From: Chara braunii
Taxonomy: Eukaryota > Streptophyta > Charophyceae > Charales > Characeae
NCBI GenBank assembly: GCA_003427395.1
Contig: BFEA01000067.1
Span: 2,991,917-3,028,655, forward strand
Length of the DNA: 36,739 bases
Reading direction: 5' to 3'
Shown here piece by piece: positions 21,206 to 29,894 of this stretch (positions within the stretch are counted from its first letter, which is position 1; every line of letters starts with the position of its first letter). The notes below the pieces were generated by a model. It was given only the letters and a program-made list of their open reading frames with translations, was not told the origin of the DNA and searched no databases. The position numbers were made by a program, and so were the translations under genes.

Positions 21206-21590
21206 CAGTGCGCCAGTACACACCCAAACCCTGAACATTGCTCTGATGGTTGTGAGCAAGTGTGCCAATAGGCACTCAAGCTCTGTATTCTGCTTGGACC
21301 AGTGCGCTGGCACGCACCCAAACCCTGAACATTGCTCTGATGGTTGTGAGCCAATGTGCCAATAGGCACTCAATCTCTGTATTCTGCTTGGACTTGTGCG
21401 CTGGTACGCACCCAAACCCTGAACATTGCTCTGATGGTTGTGAGTCATTGTGCCAATAGGCACTCAATCTCTGTATTATACTTGGACCAGTGCGCTGGTG
21501 CGCACCCAAACCCTGAACATTGTTCCGACGGTTATGAGCCAGTGTGCCCATAGGCACTCGATTTGTGGACTTTGACCGATGTGCCAATGT
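21206..21590 (+). repeat. Minisatellite array B (94-bp unit, four copies)
   Basis: Units starting cagtgcgctgg, followed by cacgcacccaaaccctgaac and gtgccaataggcactca, begin near 21206, 21300, 21394 and 21488. The spacing is exactly 94 bp, which is not a multiple of three. The apparent repeated peptides in all frames are therefore not a selected protein repeat. Confidence 0.9.
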
Positions 21591-21596
21591 CATTCT

Positions 21597-21750
21597 CATC
21601 TGAGAACACTGCTTTTGCAGATAGCCGATTTTGAGTCAGTGCGCCAGCGCGCATTTCATCTGAGAACACTGAATTTGGCAAATAGTCGATTTTGAGTTTG
21701 AACGCCGGTGTCCATTTGATCTGTGGACTTAGCAGATAACCAGTTTTGAG
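21597..21750 (+). repeat. Minisatellite array C (~62-bp unit)
   Basis: Two full units and a partial one of catctgagaacactg - gatagccgattttgagtcag - tgcgccagcgcgcattt. It adjoins array B directly and shares its tgcgccagcgcgc word. Confidence 0.75.
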
Positions 21751-21784
21751 CCTGATACAACTATCTTATTCATTAATATGTAAC

Positions 21785-22190
21785 CAAAACTTGCTTGGCT
21801 GGTTACACACGTAGCGGGCAGCAGTGCCTTAGACCTAAGTGAAGGCTGAGTGGTGCAATCAGCTACTTGAATTATTGATATAAGACCAGCACTTGACCAG
21901 CACTTGTTTGGCTGGTCACACACGCAGCAGGCTGCAGTGCCTCAGCCCTAAGTGAAGGCCGAGTGATGCACTTAGCATCCAGGCACAACAAATGTCACTT
22001 TATTTATTTATTTTAGGGTTAACTCCTGCTCGGCTGGCCACACACGCTGCGGGCGGTTGTACCTTGACCCTAAGTGAAGGCTAAGAGGAACACTCGACCG
22101 CCTGGTGCAGCAAGCGATTATTGCGTGACCAGCAATTTGCGGCCAGCAGCACCTCAGCCGTAAGTGAAGGACGAGTATCGACTTTTCCAA
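21785..22190 (+). repeat. Minisatellite array D (~120-bp unit, three to four copies)
   Basis: Diverged units contain ttggctggtcacacacgcag followed by cctaagtgaaggc-gagtg, near 21791, 21908, 22029 and partly at 22130. Spacing varies between about 100 and 120 bp. No frame is maintained through the copies. Confidence 0.8.
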
Positions 22191-22404
22191 ATAATTGAGA
22201 GCTGTTGAATAGCCCCTGCTGCATTAAGATCCCCACGCATGGACGGTAACTCATATATTTGCAGTCTAACCCCCGCACACTGCGCACAAAGGGTATTTTC
22301 TCTTGCGGGTGGTAATTGCAGTCCCTGTTGCGCTGGTTACTCCCCGCGCGGACGATTCTGACCGGATTGACTGATTTCGGGCGCGCCCCGGGCTCAAACC
22401 TCCT

Positions 22405-22720
22405 TCTTGAAGCACGCGCCCACGCACGCCCGTGCTCAGCGTCACTATTTGAGTGCGCCCCCATGCGCGCATATGCTCGACATTGCCACTTGAGCGTGCG
22501 CCCATGCGCGCCCAGGCTTAGTATTGCTATTTGAGTGCGCACCCATGCCCGCCCAAGCTTGGAACTGCTATTTGAGTGCGCGCCCCTGCGCACCCAAGGT
22601 TAGTATTGCCATTTGAGTGCGCGTCAATGCGCGCCCAAGCTCGACATCGCTGCTTGAGTGCGCCCATGCGCACCCATGCTCGGTGTTGCCTTTAGAGTGC
22701 GCGCCCTGTTGAGATGATGA
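22405..22720 (+). repeat. Minisatellite array E (~47-bp unit)
   Basis: About seven diverged units follow ttgagtgcgcgcccatgcgc - gcccaagctcg-cattgc. The repeated GCGCCCATGCGC motif resembles that of array A. After it come two or three shorter units around gagcgccctgttgagatgat (22710-22780). Confidence 0.85.
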
Positions 22721-23033
22721 TCCCAAAGCGAGCGCCCTGTTGAGATGATGACCCCAGAGCGAGCGCCCTGCTAGTATGATCGAATAGACTTAGTGCTTGT
22801 TGGATTGACACTTGAGATCCGCTGATGGAATGATTTGGCATCCTACTCCCGTTGATTTATTTCCTTGCTGACCAGTTTCTGCGCTAGCACAACCCCGTGC
22901 AGGTGATATTTTTCCTGCACGGGGAGCATTTGCAGTTCAGTCCCTGCACAGACGACTTGGCACGGTCCAGCCCCAGTACATTCAGTATTTATGACTAGTC
23001 CTTGTGCATGAGATGTTTTGCTTATCAGTTCTC

Positions 23034-23371
23034 CTGAGTTGCTGTTCAACCGGGCCCTTTCTTCTAAGTTGCCGTTCAGCCGGACCCACTCAGGCGGGCC
23101 TTTTTCTCTGAGTTGCAGTTCAGTCGGACCCATTCGGGCGGGCCCGTTCCTTGAGATTGCTTTGTTCAGCTAGGCCCCTTCAGGCGGGCCCATTCCTTGA
23201 GATTGCTGCTGTTCAGCCAGGTCCCTTAAGGCAGGCCCATTCCTTGAGATTGCTGTTGTTCAACGAGACCCCTTCAGGCGGGCCCTCTCCTTGAGATTGT
23301 TATTGATTCAGTTGAGCCCACTCAGACGGGCACTTACATTGAGTTGCTGACTACCATTCGACCGGGTCCAG
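23034..23371 (+). repeat. Minisatellite array F (~47-bp unit, about eight copies)
   Basis: Units of ttgagattgctgttcagccg - ggccc-ttcaggcgggccc occur back to back and run directly up to the open frame that starts after a stop at 23348-23350. The final unit (ttgctgactaccattcgacc) merges into that frame and ends in ccag, a plausible 3' splice acceptor. Confidence 0.85.
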
Positions 23372-23920
23372 ACACTGGAGGAAGCATCTACACTAGCGAG
23401 ACTGCACCCATTGTCCAAGTTGGCCCGTCATCGTGAAACTGCCCCTACGTGGGGCAAGCTAGTTGAGAAATTCTGCTACCAACATGTGGGAGATCAGAGC
23501 TTTGTTATCAGGGCCAATGAGTCCCCTACTTCGAGACACAAGCTGGTGATTACCTACTCGGTAAAGGGGGCAGAGAAGGGGGTGAAGGGCACCACGTATG
23601 ACAGGATTGCAGACTACATACTTCGCAGGGAGAGCTATAGGAGGGATAATTGGCTACATGTGGTGTTTCCTCACGTACCTTCAGCGCCCGGGGGTATACT
23701 CTTCGACTTTGATGGGTGCAATCCCAAACCCCTCAGCGAGATACGCAACAAGGGGAAGAGACAGAAGGATGAGCGAGTCAGGAGAGAGATAGCCAGATCT
23801 GGGATTCCAATCACTACTTGCGTGCAGAGATCAGAGAGAGACGAGTCTGACCAAGACCCTTATAGTGTGAGCGACATTGATCTTGGCGACTACTTCGACT
23901 GGGACACTCACATAGACTGA
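23351..23920 (+). CDS. Hypothetical protein fragment or 3' exon (no ATG start)
   Basis: The frame opens after a TGA at 23348-23350 and ends with TGA at 23918-23920, about 189 codons. It contains no ATG-encoded methionine at all, so it cannot be a simple single-exon gene. A likely explanation is that it is a terminal exon joined to upstream sequence, perhaps using the AG near 23371; otherwise it is a relic or uses a non-AUG start (TTG at 23411). The product is soluble-looking and mixed in charge: a middle part around TYDRIADYILRRESYRRDNW, a basic stretch (KGKRQKDERVRREIARSG) and an acidic C-terminus (DIDLGDYFDWDTHID). No transmembrane segment, signal peptide or known domain is visible. Base composition and amino-acid usage look protein-like, unlike the repeat frames upstream. 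I do not recognise the family. Confidence 0.5.
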   Translation, partial: LPFDRVQTLEEASTLARLHPLSKLARHRETAPTWGKLVEKFCYQHVGDQSFVIRANESPTSRHKLVITYSVKGAEKGVKGTTYDRIADYILRRESYRRDNWLHVVFPHVPSAPGGILFDFDGCNPKPLSEIRNKGKRQKDERVRREIARSGIPITTCVQRSERDESDQDPYSVSDIDLGDYFDWDTHID

Positions 23921-23989
23921 GTTTTGTTGGCAGTAGCTGAGGACTGGAGACCGGTAGGCAGCGACGACGGAAGGTGACATTGAGGAGAA

Positions 23990-24486
23990 TTGCGTATCTT
24001 CTTGCACGATATTTGCTCGAGGGTGATTGATTTCTATATGTCAGCCGAACCTAGGGCCGAGATGATTATTGAACCTCCAGAGGGGAAGATCCTGTCCCAT
24101 ACCTGGTGGATGGCTACAACCATTTGGTTGGAACCAATTTTGCTATGCAGACTTTTCGAAAGCCTCTCTACGTAGACCGTTTCCTTGAGGTTTCGTACGT
24201 CTACATTGACCAGAGTGGGCGGATCGAGATATTGATCGGAGCTACATGCGTTATTACCCTTGCAGAGGAGCTTTATCTCAGGAGCGTTGTAGATGAGGAG
24301 ATGGCTAAGTGAATGGCGTACATCAGCAAGATCGATCCTGCAACACCCATGGATATCAGCTACGTGGTCCCAAAGTCAATAGCAACCAGGGTTCCCAATG
24401 GCGAGGGGGATCAGCGCGTGTCGGACATGGAGTCTCGGACAGTCGAGCCCACTCACGAGGGGGTACCGCTTATCATCATTGATTGA
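23990..24486 (+). pseudogene. Broken hypothetical coding region downstream of the 23351 frame
   Basis: Protein-like sequence starts in one frame (about 23990-24080, with AEPRAEMIIEPPEGK) and continues in another from about 24070 (EDPVPYLVDGYNHLVG, then RFLEVSYVYIDQSGRIEI). That implies a frameshift near the aggggaag run. The second frame meets a TGA at 24310-24312 and then continues in the same frame for 58 codons to a TGA at 24484-24486 (ends VEPTHEGVPLIIID). The coding character on both sides of the stop suggests a damaged gene, a sequencing error, or readthrough. No known domain is recognised. It lies 70 bp after the 23351 frame and may have belonged to the same gene or element. Confidence 0.45.
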
Positions 24487-25104
24487 GACTCTCCTTCTAG
24501 TCACTAGTATGAAGTCCCATGACATTATTATGATTTATTAATGACTGCAGTCCTCCAATGGTTGCTCCCTGCATTCCCTGTGTACTACTCTTCAGTCTCC
24601 TGTCTTTGGTCATGCTCTTGCAGAGTTTGGTTTCTGGTATTTTCGTCCTCTCAATGCCATTTATTTTTATGATGCATGTTCTGTAATGTATGGAATGTTC
24701 TATGCCTGAGATGATATGCTGTTTATCACTCTAACCTTCATACGGGGTCAGGTGCAGGCGATAAAACCGAACGCTTCACTCTAAGTCGTCTCGCCGATGG
24801 TAGGAAGGAAAACCCTGACTACTCGACTGTGTGACAAAGGCTGCTTGTGAATGCACTTCTATACAACTTTCTTAAAACTTACCAAAATTCTGTGTGACAG
24901 TCTGACAGTCCACCAACCCACTGCACTCAGTCGAGGAGGGACATCGGACCAGGCCCTGGAAACGGTGGGGGGGCGACAGCATGACATGGCGGGGAGGACT
25001 CCCATCTCTTCACGAGAAAAAGGCGGGGGTCGATGCGCTCGACAGCAAACATCTATACACCCGAGCAAAGGTTTGCCACATATACTTCTCGTGCCCTCAA
25101 GTTG
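24487..25104. other. No supportable gene
   Basis: Mixed-composition DNA. A run of (T/A)-rich sequence near 24640-24720 could include a 3' end of the transcription unit that precedes it. No AATAAA is obvious and no domain is seen in the 60-90-codon frames. Confidence 0.35.
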
Positions 25105-25240
25105 GAAAATTACCTAGCTGACCTGCAACTTTTGTCTTTTGCACGAAGATGTATGCCTTGATTTATGTTGTTCAAGTTGCTTCCCTTTTCCTCGTAATAA
25201 TTCAAACTAACTTACAGTACACCTAAACAAAAGTTTCACA
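25105..25240 (+). repeat. Diverged relative of the 347-bp repeat
   Basis: The order tacctagctgacctgcaact, tttgcacgaagatgtatgcc, ttgatttatgttgttcaag and cacctaaacaaaa parallels the right half of the 13.1-13.8 kb unit (acctaatgctaacttgcacg, ctgcaagacaatgtaaacct, ttgatttatctttattcaag, cacctgaacaaaa). The two loci are 12 kb apart, so the unit belongs to a dispersed family. Confidence 0.6.
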
Positions 25241-25844
25241 CAGATATTTCTCGTGCCTTAGAGTTTTCCAAACATAATGGTAATGGTGCGAAGAGAGAAA
25301 ATGAAGTTAATACATTACAATTAATTTGGAGCAATCAACCCTTGGAGGAAGATTAATTCCTTGGTTTATTTATATTTAATATGCATCAAATATGCATATT
25401 GTGCATATTGTTTCTTTTCAATCTTTCACATCGACCCATATAACGCATCCATGTACCCAAAGGTTTGATTCAAATATTTATGGTACCCCAAAAGTCCAAA
25501 AACATAGTGAGAATGATGCAAAAATATAAAATAATATAATACAAAAGTTTGGAGGATGCAATTAATAACTTGGTATAGGATTATTGTGTAATGAAATCTT
25601 AGAAAGACTTGTAAAATGTAACTCGACAACAAATGGACCAAAGTTGCCACTTTTCCAACAAAAGGTCACTATACTCAATTTCGTATGTTTCTACGGAGGC
25701 ATGAGCCAAAATCCTTAAATTAACGTTTACCATCAAAGAGTGTTATTAAGGTAAGGATTATTTTAAGAGTTCATGAATTTTGGAGGATTTTTATTATTCG
25801 CTTTGTCATTGTGCATGACACTTAGGAAGATTATAGAGGAGGGA
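25241..25844. other. AT-rich; no gene supported
   Basis: AT-rich DNA with scattered stops. Frames of 65-75 codons on the minus strand give hydrophobic low-complexity peptides expected from AT-rich sequence. Nothing else is visible. Confidence 0.4.
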
Positions 25845-26320
25845 AAAAACAATAAGAGCTATATAAAAGAATTTGAATGGTAATTGCGTCTTGTTATCTA
25901 CGATGATAAAAAAAACGTTTTTCACTTTTGAGGGTGTGCTAATACACAAGGATACGAGGAAGAGGCAAGATATATGACTTGAGAGTGAGATATTGTATAC
26001 CACTACGAGAGGATATCCAGTTTAGAAAAGAGTAGTTGATCATAATTAACTTTATTCATACCTTCAAACATTAAGTGATGAAAACCATAACATAATAAGA
26101 ATTATGTAAAACAAGTTGAATGATAGTTATGTGGTGTTGGCATTCAACAATGATAAAGAGAAGAGATTGACCTTTAAGGGTCTCCCGATTCACAAGGACA
26201 AGCGGAGGAGATAATAAGTTGTACAATTTGAGAATGAGATATTGAATAGCGCCGAGAGATGATATCTGGTTTAGAAAAGAGTGGTTGGTCATAATTCACT
26301 TTCTAAATGTCTTCAAATAT
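25845..26320 (+). repeat. ~245-bp tandem duplication, diverged
   Basis: Copy 1 (about 25845-26070) and copy 2 (about 26090-26320) share tttgaatggtaatt / gttgaatgatagtt, cacaaggata / cacaaggaca, gagatattg and gtttagaaaagagt-gttg-tcataatt in the same order. The divergence is much greater than in the 347- and 362-bp repeats, so this is an older duplication. Confidence 0.75.
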
Positions 26321-26525
26321 TATAGGATGGGAGTAACATTTCTTTTGAGAACTTATATCATTGCAGTGATAATTGCAATTAAGAAGTATCAAGAGGTCTG
26401 TCCCCTAGTAAGCACGTGGATGTCGTGCATTTGGACTTATTTGAAAAAATTGATGGGCTAAATAGAGTGGAATTCCACACAGTTAGTGAAATTATCCTAT
26501 GTGGACGAGTTTCTTCCTGACGAGG

Positions 26526-26710
26526 GAGAGGATGACATCAAGGCTTCTACTGCGTAATACTTGAGTTTGCAGCTGGATGAGAAAGGTCGATGGAGATAGG
26601 GATCCCACCGCCTATTGTGGGAGACAGGGAGAGGATGATACTAAGGTTTGTATTGCGTGGCTGGATGAGAAAGCTCGATGGAGATAGGGATCCCACCGCT
26701 TATTGCGGCA
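26526..26710 (+). repeat. Tandem duplication, 88-103-bp spacing
   Basis: The word gagaggatga recurs at 26526 and 26629, and gctggatgagaaag-tcgatgg followed by agatagggatcccaccgc recurs at 26572 and 26660. An indel explains the difference in spacing. No coding function is recognised. Confidence 0.8.
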
Positions 26711-26717
26711 GACGGTA

Positions 26718-26812
26718 TTAAATCACCAGTACCTCACTCAGCTATTGAGTTCGAGCCTCCCACTACCGGTTAGCTGAGCCTTGCCGAGCCTCGTGCTACT
26801 GGTAACGGGATT
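26718..26812. mobile_element. Diverged TTAA-type MITE (about 95 bp)
   Basis: The left end ttaaatcaccagtacctcac resembles ttaaaccaccagtactt of the 5717-5869 element, and cagctatt follows in both. The right end, read on the minus strand, is cccgttaccagtagcacgag, a weaker inverted match. Likely a decayed family member. Confidence 0.5.
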
Positions 26813-26944
26813 TGTTTTATTTTTTGAAAGCCAAAAAAACAAAAAAAAAAACAAAAAAACAAAAAAGGTAACGAAAGAGTTTCAGAAAAGAAAAAAAGAA
26901 AAACAGAAGAAAAAAAATGAACGGGCAGAGAGAGCGAGCGAGCG

Positions 26945-26947
<3 letters not shown>

Positions 26948-27000
<53 letters not shown>
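26948..27000 (+). repeat. (GA)n microsatellite, second array
   Basis: About 26 GA units after a short (GAGC)n run at 26930-26948. Confidence 0.9.
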
Positions 27001-27002
<2 letters not shown>

Positions 27003-27077
27003 TTCCCACGTTTACAGGTAGATTAGTTCCTGTTAAGAAAATAAGGACTGCGCCGGGGGGAGGGAGGGGAGGAAGTC

Positions 27078-27080
<3 letters not shown>

Positions 27081-27116
<36 letters not shown>
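27081..27116 (+). repeat. (GA)n microsatellite, third array
   Basis: About 17 GA units directly preceding dispersed repeat R1 copy 3. GA or TC arrays also lie on the other side of this copy (27284-27330), as at 15 kb. Confidence 0.9.
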
Positions 27117-27119
<3 letters not shown>

Positions 27120-27128
27120 CACCTCATT

Positions 27129-27240
27129 CCACTACTCTCGAAATGTGCAAAACGAGAGTGAATGTTCCGCTAGAACATGGAAAGATACACCAGCATGATT
27201 TTTGTCTTTCGCGCATGTCGAGAGGAGTGGACCGACGCCC
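27129..27240 (+). repeat. Dispersed repeat R1, copy 3
   Basis: Contains aaatgtgcaaaacgagagtg, ccgctagaacatggaaagat and tttttgtctttcgcgcatgt. It is the best-preserved member together with the minus-strand copy at 6236-6345. The surrounding GA/TC arrays suggest that the element carries, or inserts beside, purine-pyrimidine repeats. Confidence 0.7.
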
Positions 27241-27281
27241 AGAGAGTTGGTGCGTTGCACACTTGCCGCGTCGAAGGCGCC

Positions 27282-27283
<2 letters not shown>

Positions 27284-27330
<47 letters not shown>
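27284..27330 (+). repeat. (TC)n microsatellite
   Basis: About 23 TC units, complementary in sequence to the (GA)n tract at 27081-27116, so the two tracts plus R1 form a potential large foldback. Confidence 0.9.
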
Positions 27331-27332
<2 letters not shown>

Positions 27333-27638
27333 CCCCCTCCGCCCACACCCGTTGCTCTTTCCCGATGTTTTGTTTTGTTTTGTTGTTTGTTTGTTTGTTT
27401 GTTTCTTTTTCTGGTCATTACCGGTCACTCCTCCCCCAACCCCCGTCCAACGTGGCGCGTCAACGGCCACGGCGGTTATTTTAGCTGGACGCGGTACTAT
27501 TAAGACAAATGAGAACAATCGAGAGGTATATGGTATAATTAATGTTGTGACAGTGGCTATACCTCAAGTGAGAAAGAGTTTTAGAGTAAGGGAAATGACA
27601 ATGATGCAAGGATACACCTTGGAAAACCCTGAGGAGCA

Positions 27639-27658
27639 AAAAAAAAAAAAAAAAAAAA
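27639..27658 (+). repeat. Poly(A) tract
   Basis: About 20 A residues following gaggagc. The preceding 100 bp contain no recognised retroposon body. Confidence 0.7.
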
Positions 27659-27726
27659 CGTTGGTTTGCTTGAGAGGCAAAGGAAGGTGCCTACTTGAGT
27701 AGCACGGTGAACATTTTCATGCACGA

Positions 27727-27756
27727 TCATGGGAACATGTTCACGTGTTCCCATGA
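27727..27756. repeat. Perfect hairpin/palindrome around tgttcacg
   Basis: The arms tcatgggaaca and tgttcccatga are exact reverse complements around an 8-nt centre (tgttcacg). A short second inverted pair (gttcgcgtgaac) lies 16 bp further on. This could be a protein-binding palindrome; no adjoining gene supports that. Confidence 0.7.
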
Positions 27757-27944
27757 AGGTTTATGACGCCGTTCGCGTGAACACAAAAGACTAGCCCGCA
27801 AACATGTTTCCACAGGCCAGTTTTTCCCCTTTCTGGACACGGAAGTGTCGCAAGGAGCGGGGGGGTTACTGGGTAGGAGGCTGCGTAGCACGGGGGAAGA
27901 GAGAGAGTTGAGAGAGAGTTTTTCCTCCTTGTTCTCCATCAACA

Positions 27945-28255
27945 AACTCCTCCTCCTGTCATTTTTTAACCTCCTCTTCTATCCTCCCCCACCTCCTTCT
28001 CCTCCTCCTCCATCTATCCTTATCGACCTCCGCCTGTCCACCTCCTCCACCTGCTTCGATGCGGATGCCACAGGGAACGCATCTTTTTTTTCTTTTTTTT
28101 CTTTTTTTCCCTTTTTTCTTTCCTCCTCCTCCACCTGTTGATCCTCCTTCAATCTCCTCCTCCTCCACCTCCCCTCCTCATTCAACCTCATCTCCTCCTC
28201 CTCCTCCTCCTCCTCCTCCTCCTCCTCCACTGACCTCCTGCTCCTCCTACTAGGA
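27945..28255 (+). repeat. (TCC)n-rich polypyrimidine tract
   Basis: A strand-asymmetric CT-rich stretch made of (TCC)n and (TTT..C) blocks, with a purer (CTC)n run at 28190-28228. All long frames here (Ser/Pro or Glu/Gly-rich) are products of the repeat. Confidence 0.85.
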
Positions 28256-28679
28256 TGCGCACGCCACATGGCATGAGCCACGGGTAAATTTTAATTTGAT
28301 TGAATTGATGGATCACTCACTGAACTGCTGCGTTTTTTTCCGATCTCTTCACTTCGAAATATGACATGTTTTTTTTTTTTTTTTTGCCTTGTTTCTCGAG
28401 TATAATATCATTTCGAATTCGAAGACCCTTTGCGTTATAAACTTCAGGAGGCTTACAACGTTTGATTCTCGCAGCAAATTGTGTGACCTTTTGTGTGTCG
28501 ATTCCAGTACAACAAATTAGGGTAGGCATTTTACGCAAAACACACGAACCGAGGGAGGAGCTTAAAATTTCATATCATGACGAAATCCTAATTTCAAGAT
28601 AAATATGGAGCTCTGTGAATTAGTAATAGCTACCTCCAACCTGAATGTGTATGCCACGTGGCACACCATTGTTTTCTCG

Positions 28680-28828
28680 ATTCTTCTTTTGTTTACACTC
28701 CTCCTCCTACTCCTTCTCCACCTCCACCTTCTCCTCCCCTTCCTCCGCCATTGACGTTTTCCTCCCCCACCTCACATGCCCCCTGGTACGTACCTTTTTT
28801 TCCCCTTTTTTTTTTTTTTTTTTTTTTT

Positions 28829-28867
<39 letters not shown>

Positions 28868-28915
28868 TACCTTTTTTTCCCCTTTTTTTTTTTTTTTTTT
28901 TGTTCTGCACCTCCA
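28680..28915 (+). repeat. Polypyrimidine block with duplicated T/C homopolymer runs
   Basis: CT-rich triplets lead into cgtacctttttttcccc, a T run of about 20, a C run of about 36, then a second copy of cgtacctttttttcccc and another T run. The minus strand is a long G run, capable of G-quadruplex formation. Lengths are likely unreliable in the assembly. Confidence 0.85.
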
Positions 28916-28984
28916 CATCCGAGCTCCATCCTTCTCCTCCTCCAGACACACACTCACACACACACACAGCCAATCATTGCAGGG

Positions 28985-29240
28985 TTGATTGGGGGTGACG
29001 GCAGTGTCCCCCAACCGCCCCAACTTGAAGGGAAAAGTTTGCGTTTGCGAGGTCTCGGCGTACCTTCACTGGAGAATGTACGCATTTGTTGGCAAACGCG
29101 AACGCAATGCCAGATAGAGGACTACGTAGGCATAGGGGAAATAATGGAAGAACAGCTACAGGTATAGTAGATCATAAATGGTTGGCAGCAAGGTTGGTTG
29201 TGCTGCAGCTTTAGCCATTATTAACATTTTGCCGGAGCCG
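28985..29240. other. Unassigned; contains a short inverted repeat
   Basis: Short inverted words (tttgcgtttgcgagg and ggcaaacgcgaacgc) lie about 50 bp apart. No gene is recognised. Confidence 0.35.
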
Positions 29241-29244
29241 TTGA

Positions 29245-29460
29245 ACCGTTCACCTTGCTTTAGCTATGATGCCTCTCGGAAGCGGTGGGACGAGGGTTAT
29301 ACTCAACATGAGAGAGAACCTGTCTGCGTATGAGGAAGTTCAGACACTTCAAGCGAAGACCATTGTGGTTGTAGCTGAATTGATAGAGGAGACATGTGTC
29401 TGACACCCTTTCATTAGGGAATTTGTGACTGACAAGGGTCAAAATTCTGGAATGAGATAA
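29245..29460 (+). pseudogene. Ty3/gypsy integrase-like fragment
   Basis: One plus frame reads PLGSGGTRVILNMRENLSAY, then EEVQTLQAKTIVVVAELIEE, a TGA, and then REFVTDKGQN. The order (an Asp/Asn-Leu-Ser turn, A/E-rich segment, then F-V-T-D-x-G) is that of the DDE integrase core of Ty3/gypsy retrotransposons, where VTD carries the second catalytic Asp. It is under 75 codons, has an in-frame stop, and lacks the flanking parts of the integrase. The family assignment rests on pattern recognition only. Confidence 0.4.
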
Positions 29461-29569
29461 TGAGGCCAACCCTGAGGCGTGCGACTGCAGATACCCTTGC
29501 GCATATTTGACAGCACCCCCAGTCAGGGCCACATGCATTCTGAGAATTGCCTGTAGTATTTGGCATCGA

Positions 29570-29852
29570 ATTAGGTGGGTTGGGGGCTTTCGGAGGCAAC
29601 GGCAGATCCAGAATAGGATAGATTCGCAGACACATAGAGAGTGGAATTAGCAGTGGGTTGGGGGCTTTGAGGGGAGGCGCGCAGTTCGGAAGTATGATAG
29701 AATTGCCCCTCCCCCCCTCCCCCTCCCCCTCCCCCCTTCCCCTCAGATCCAGAATAGGATAGATTCGCAGACACATAGAGAGTGGAATTAGCAGGTGGGT
29801 TGGGGGCTTTGAGGGGAGGCGCGCAGTTCGGAAATATGATAGAATTGCCCCT
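29570..29852 (+). repeat. ~141-bp tandem repeat next to the adapter
   Basis: Two nearly identical units of about 108 bp (29603-29710 and 29744-29852), from cagatccagaataggataga to tagaattgcccct, are separated by a (CCCCCT)n spacer. A partial third copy of tgggttgggggcttt lies at 29576. The second unit ends 4 bp before a sequencing adapter, so the duplication may itself be an assembly artefact. Confidence 0.8.
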
Positions 29853-29856
29853 GCCC

Positions 29857-29894
29857 CTGTCTCTTATACACATCTAGATGTGTATAAGAGACAG
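29857..29894. other. Nextera mate-pair junction adapter (artefact)
   Basis: A perfect 38-bp palindrome: the 19-bp transposase mosaic end ctgtctcttatacacatct is followed directly by its reverse complement. That is the circularisation junction of Illumina Nextera mate-pair libraries. The minus-strand frame entering it begins MCIRDR, a peptide well known as an adapter signature in protein databases. The flanking sequences may have been 2-15 kb apart in the genome or chimaeric. Confidence 0.97.

Noticed and set aside
20977-21599. Overlapping long frames with repeated peptides on both strands
   Set aside because: They come from minisatellites with a 94-bp (not a multiple of 3) or irregular unit, so the peptide repeats shift frame and cannot be a selected protein repeat.
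20749-23371. CRISPR array
   Set aside because: The repeats are back to back and diverged, without unique spacers of constant length between identical repeats.
29571-29873. Minus-strand frame starting MCIRDR
   Set aside because: Its N-terminus is translated sequencing adapter.
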